Shown here piece after piece: positions 61,476 through 64,000 of a stretch of DNA of 64,000 nucleotides. The notes beneath the pieces are model-generated. The model was not told the DNA's origin. It saw only the letters and a program-made list of their open reading frames with translations, and did not search any database. Both the position numbers and the translations under genes were made by a program. This DNA is from Hordeum vulgare subsp. vulgare (Eukaryota; Streptophyta; Magnoliopsida; Poales; Poaceae). Where the stretch lies: positions 183,137,703 to 183,201,702 of the forward strand of contig NC_058519.1 of assembly GCF_904849725.1 (NCBI RefSeq), in the 5' to 3' direction. Every line of letters starts with the position of its first letter. Position 1 is the stretch's first letter.

Positions 61476-61706
61476 GGGGCTGTTTGGTTTGTGCTAAGGC
61501 AACCCTGCCAACGGAGGGCAGGCCAAATATTTGGCGATCGATTTGGCCGCCCCAGTTTCGCCAGCGAACTGGCGTGCATGTGAACTGGTATGGCTGGTGT
61601 GGGCTGGGCGCACCAATTTATTGGTGTCCATCCAAATGCCACCCTAAGCCTTTTCACCGACCAAATTTTTGGTCGGGCAGCCGAGGACTCCGAACCAAAC
61701 AACCTC
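61476..61706. mobile_element. MITE, 231 bp
   Basis: Imperfect terminal inverted repeats: GGGGCTGTTTGGTTTG at the left, and at the right the complement of GAGGTTGTTTGGTTCGGAG. A 3 bp direct repeat ATA flanks it (61473-61475, 61707-61709). No coding. The 3 bp duplication and GTTTGG termini resemble PIF/Harbinger (Tourist) MITEs; the superfamily is uncertain. Confidence 0.65.
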
Positions 61707-61709
61707 ATA

Positions 61710-62724
61710 ATCGGATAATCCATTTGGACGCCATCCTTCTCATTCACTTGATCTCAATGGACCCACAAGATGCCATCGCCACATACGTCCATTTTGTCTT
61801 TTCAAACGTTCAGATTATCTAGAATAACGTTCGTCACGGATTGAAGTAGAGTCGAATGTTGATGAAGGTCTCACATAGCATGACACAATGACTATTAGAC
61901 GAGGCTCATTTTTTCAACTTGCTTTGTAAAATGTTTTTTTTTCATCATTTTTTTCATTCTGTCTTTTTATACCATCTTGTATTGATTGGGTCTTTTTTAG
62001 ATAATTTTGTATTGATTAGGTTATTTGGGCTTTTCTTTACCTATTAATAAAGCATCTATTGCTTCTGTGATACGTCATTATAAATGCCCCTAAAGTTGGC
62101 ATAAATTACCCACCATGCCACTTATAAGCTAGGAAAAACGATTCGGTTTTTCCATCACAAGTCGTTGCGTCATTTTGTTTGTTTAAAGAGGGCCGAACCG
62201 AATTTGGTCAACAAGACTGTTGTATCCTGTTGGCTCGAATCCTGCCTTTCTAACTTGCAGACCCGAGTTCAAATCCGTGGTTGCATATTTGTGGCTTTTT
62301 TTCTTTTTTATTTACTTTCTCTTCTATCAGGCTGATTTAAATAATATACGTACAAAATCAAATAGTCCCACATTGCTACGTTTAAACCAAACTTCGTAAT
62401 TTAATAAGATCTTCGAGTTTCCTGGGTATTAAGGAGCAGTTTGAGGAATTATAAAAAGGAAGGAAATAAATTGTCTTAGATTGCTTCAACTTGTGAAGCG
62501 ATGATGTGTGAACATAATGTGATCATTATCATTAAAGATTATGTTTTTTTTCTTCCACACGGGCCATTTTGCTAGTATCTAAAAAAAAGCTAACGTGTTT
62601 TGAAAGAGCCCGTAAAAAACATGTTTTGAGAGTGTTTTTGGTAACGTGGACGGCCTCCGCCTCCCAAACCCAACCGAGCCAAGCCGAGCCGAGGCAGGGT
62701 TTTGCTCCGGAGTCCCCCCAAACC
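61710..62724. other. Intergenic region upstream of the PPR-type gene
   Basis: No coding seen. Contains a short inverted repeat (GGAAAAAC at 62132-62139 and GTTTTTCC at 62146-62153). A string at 62266-62277 (GAGTTCAAATCC) resembles a tRNA B box but is not embedded in a foldable tRNA that I can see. Confidence 0.5.
62449..62458 (+). promoter_or_regulatory. Candidate TATA box of the PPR-type gene
   Basis: TTATAAAAAG about 270 bp before the start codon. Position and match are plausible, but no transcription start is known. Confidence 0.3.
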
Positions 62725-63090
62725 ATGGCGGCCTCTCGAGGTCTCCTCGCCCGCCGCCTTCTCCTCCTCTTCCGCCCCAAGATCCCGACACTCTCCCCAC
62801 CCCACGGCCTATTCCGGGGAGAAGTCCCCGTGCGGCTGCTGCCGCCGCAGCCCTTCGGTGAGTGGCGGCGCGCGTTCCATGACGGGCGGCCGCGCGGGCC
62901 GCTGTGGCGGAGCAAAAAGCTGATTGGGAAGGAGGCCCTGTTTGCTATCCAGGGGCTGAAGCGGTTCAAGGGAGATGAGGAGAAGCTGCGGGAGTTCATC
63001 AAGAGGCACGTGGCGCGGCTGCTCAAGGCGGACAAGCTCGCCGTGCTCGGCGAGCTGGAGCGCCAGGAGGAGGTCGACCTTTCTGTCAAG
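62725..63090 (+). CDS. First exon of a PPR-type gene (At1g62350-like), partial
   Basis: 122 codons from ATG (context AACCATGGCG) to an exon end CAAG with donor GTAAGG at 63091; the exon ends in phase 0. Residues 1-20 are Arg/Leu-rich without acids (MAASRGLLARRLLLLFRPKI), which suggests an organelle-targeting peptide. Residues 59-122 contain PLWRSKKLIGKEAL, LKRFKGDEEKLREFIKRHV and RLLKADKLAVLGELERQEEV. This is the conserved pre-repeat segment I associate with the small PPR proteins like Arabidopsis At1g62350, which probably bind organelle RNA. The repeats should follow in exons right of the window. The frame is open upstream to 62569, but this ATG has the best context and gives the targeting-like N-terminus. 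The strong GC content fits a grass first exon. Confidence 0.7.
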
Positions 63091-64000
63091 GTAAGGAAGC
63101 ATTTCTGCTCCCCTGAGGTGGTTGTCTAATGTAGGCGAACCAGATGAACATTTCGTACCTTTAAATTGGACCTATGCTGTTGCTGTATGGATAATTTGGT
63201 TGAAGTACCGAAATGTTTGTTACTTTCTTGAGATTGATGGATGGATATATAGTGAGATGTGTTGAATGAATTCGAGTGGTGATTGGGGAAAATTTCAGTA
63301 TTAGGATGTCAAGGAAAAATTTATTTAGTCGGTGTGGCTACCGGTTGTGTTTAAGCAAATTTCTCAAAAATCTCGGTTGCAATTGTTTGATAAGGGTGAA
63401 TTTATGATTTGAGGAATGGGTTTGTACCCCTAAATTAATTTCCTGTTCGGCAGCCCTCCGCTTCGTGGAGCGCTCGGAGCGGCTAGTTAACGGCCCCACG
63501 AATTAGCACTGAAAGCCGCTCCGCTCCGGCGCGGAGCCATGGAGCGGAGAGTCTCCAAACACGCTCTAAATTTCCTTGCCTAGGCCCAGGTGGAATTAGT
63601 TGTGCTCCAAAAGGGGGGAAATTAGCATATTGGGTGTACAATTTTCATGATCACCCGGAATAAATTAAATATTATCCGTCTTACGGTTCAAGAGAAAGAG
63701 ACTGTTTTTGGTCCATTACGAGGCAATTGCTATATATAAACTCCCTGTTTTTTTTTGAGAAAACGCAAAGACTCTCCGTCTCATTTCATTGAAAAGAAAG
63801 AGAGGGGGGGAGGGGGGGGGGGGGGTTCAACTGTAATCCTCATGTACTCTCTAATCCTCCCTTTCATTGGGACTAGAGGGGGTCAACAGTACATGCCTCC
63901 GACGAGGGAGGGTTACAGAGTCCTAATGAAAGGGACTAGTGGACGTACCAACTCCCAAGTCGTCGGTAGAACTAGGCATAGACCTGTGGCGCCATCCCTG
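63091..64000 (+). other. First intron of the PPR-type gene, incomplete
   Basis: Begins GTAAGG; no acceptor with a continuing PPR frame is evident before the window ends. It holds a MITE-like stretch (about 63450-63567) with CCGCTCC/GGAGCGG inverted runs. From about 63750 there is repeat-like sequence with a G-rich run at 63805-63826 that may be a transposon remnant, class uncertain. Confidence 0.5.
63450..63567. mobile_element. MITE-like inverted-repeat sequence in the intron
   Basis: The two ends carry mirrored runs (CTCCGCTTCGTGGAGCG and GGCGCGGAGCCATGGAGCGG) and CCAAACACGCTCTA at the right. It resembles short GC-rich inverted-repeat elements found near grass genes. Exact ends and target duplication are not resolved. 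Confidence 0.4.

Noticed and set aside
62205..62290. Possible tRNA gene or SINE around GAGTTCAAATCC
   Set aside because: Only a B-box-like string; no convincing A box or cloverleaf arms found by eye.

Overview
This is plant nuclear DNA, almost certainly from a Triticeae grass (wheat, Aegilops, rye or barley). About 57 of the 64 kb are LTR retrotransposons. Two are recognisable Angela/BARE/WIS-type copia elements: their LTR ends read TGTTGGAAATATGCC and CGTTCCCCAACA, and they have long leaders and initiator-Met primer sites. The rest are gypsy elements with very long, largely non-coding LTRs nested in one another. No bacterial features, rRNA genes, tRNA genes or CRISPR arrays were seen. The only convincing host gene begins at 62725.

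Region 1 (1-26399) is a head-to-tail array of one non-autonomous gypsy element on the minus strand, laid out as LTR end - internal - LTR - internal - LTR - internal - LTR - truncated internal. Neighbouring internals share a single LTR, with a period of about 8.43-8.45 kb. The three complete internals are each 4469 bp and the three complete LTRs are 3965, 3983 and 3977 bp. Each internal has a primer binding site and a polypurine tract. Its only recognisable coding sequence is the end of an integrase with a chromodomain. The array stops abruptly in mid-internal at about 26399.

Region 2 (26400-39272) starts with a truncated gypsy LTR (26400-27154). It abuts a minus-strand Angela-type element (27155-32694) that keeps gag, protease, integrase and one LTR. 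That element sits inside the LTR of a gypsy element with an Asp-type primer site (32695-39272; Fatima-like, name tentative), which in turn sits in the integrase of a second Angela-type element.

Region 3 (39273-57284) is this second, plus-strand Angela-type element: integrase end, reverse transcriptase, RNase H and 3' LTR. Its LTR is split by a 4.8 kb solo gypsy LTR (42330-56381, target duplication TGTAT). That solo LTR is itself split by a complete gag-only gypsy element (43021-52268, target duplication CGCAC).

Region 4 (57285-64000) is less repetitive. It holds a CT-rich tract, old gypsy remnants, a decayed intron-containing pseudogene on the minus strand (60440-61437), a small MITE, and the first exon of a PPR-type gene (62725-63090). 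That gene's intron runs off the window end.

The retroelement genes act only within their own life cycles: gag for particles, protease, reverse transcriptase/RNase H and integrase for copying and insertion. Every Angela-type polyprotein here is broken. The array and the gag-only element lack most enzymes and would have depended on proteins supplied by related elements. Family names come from remembered terminal sequences, not a database search.
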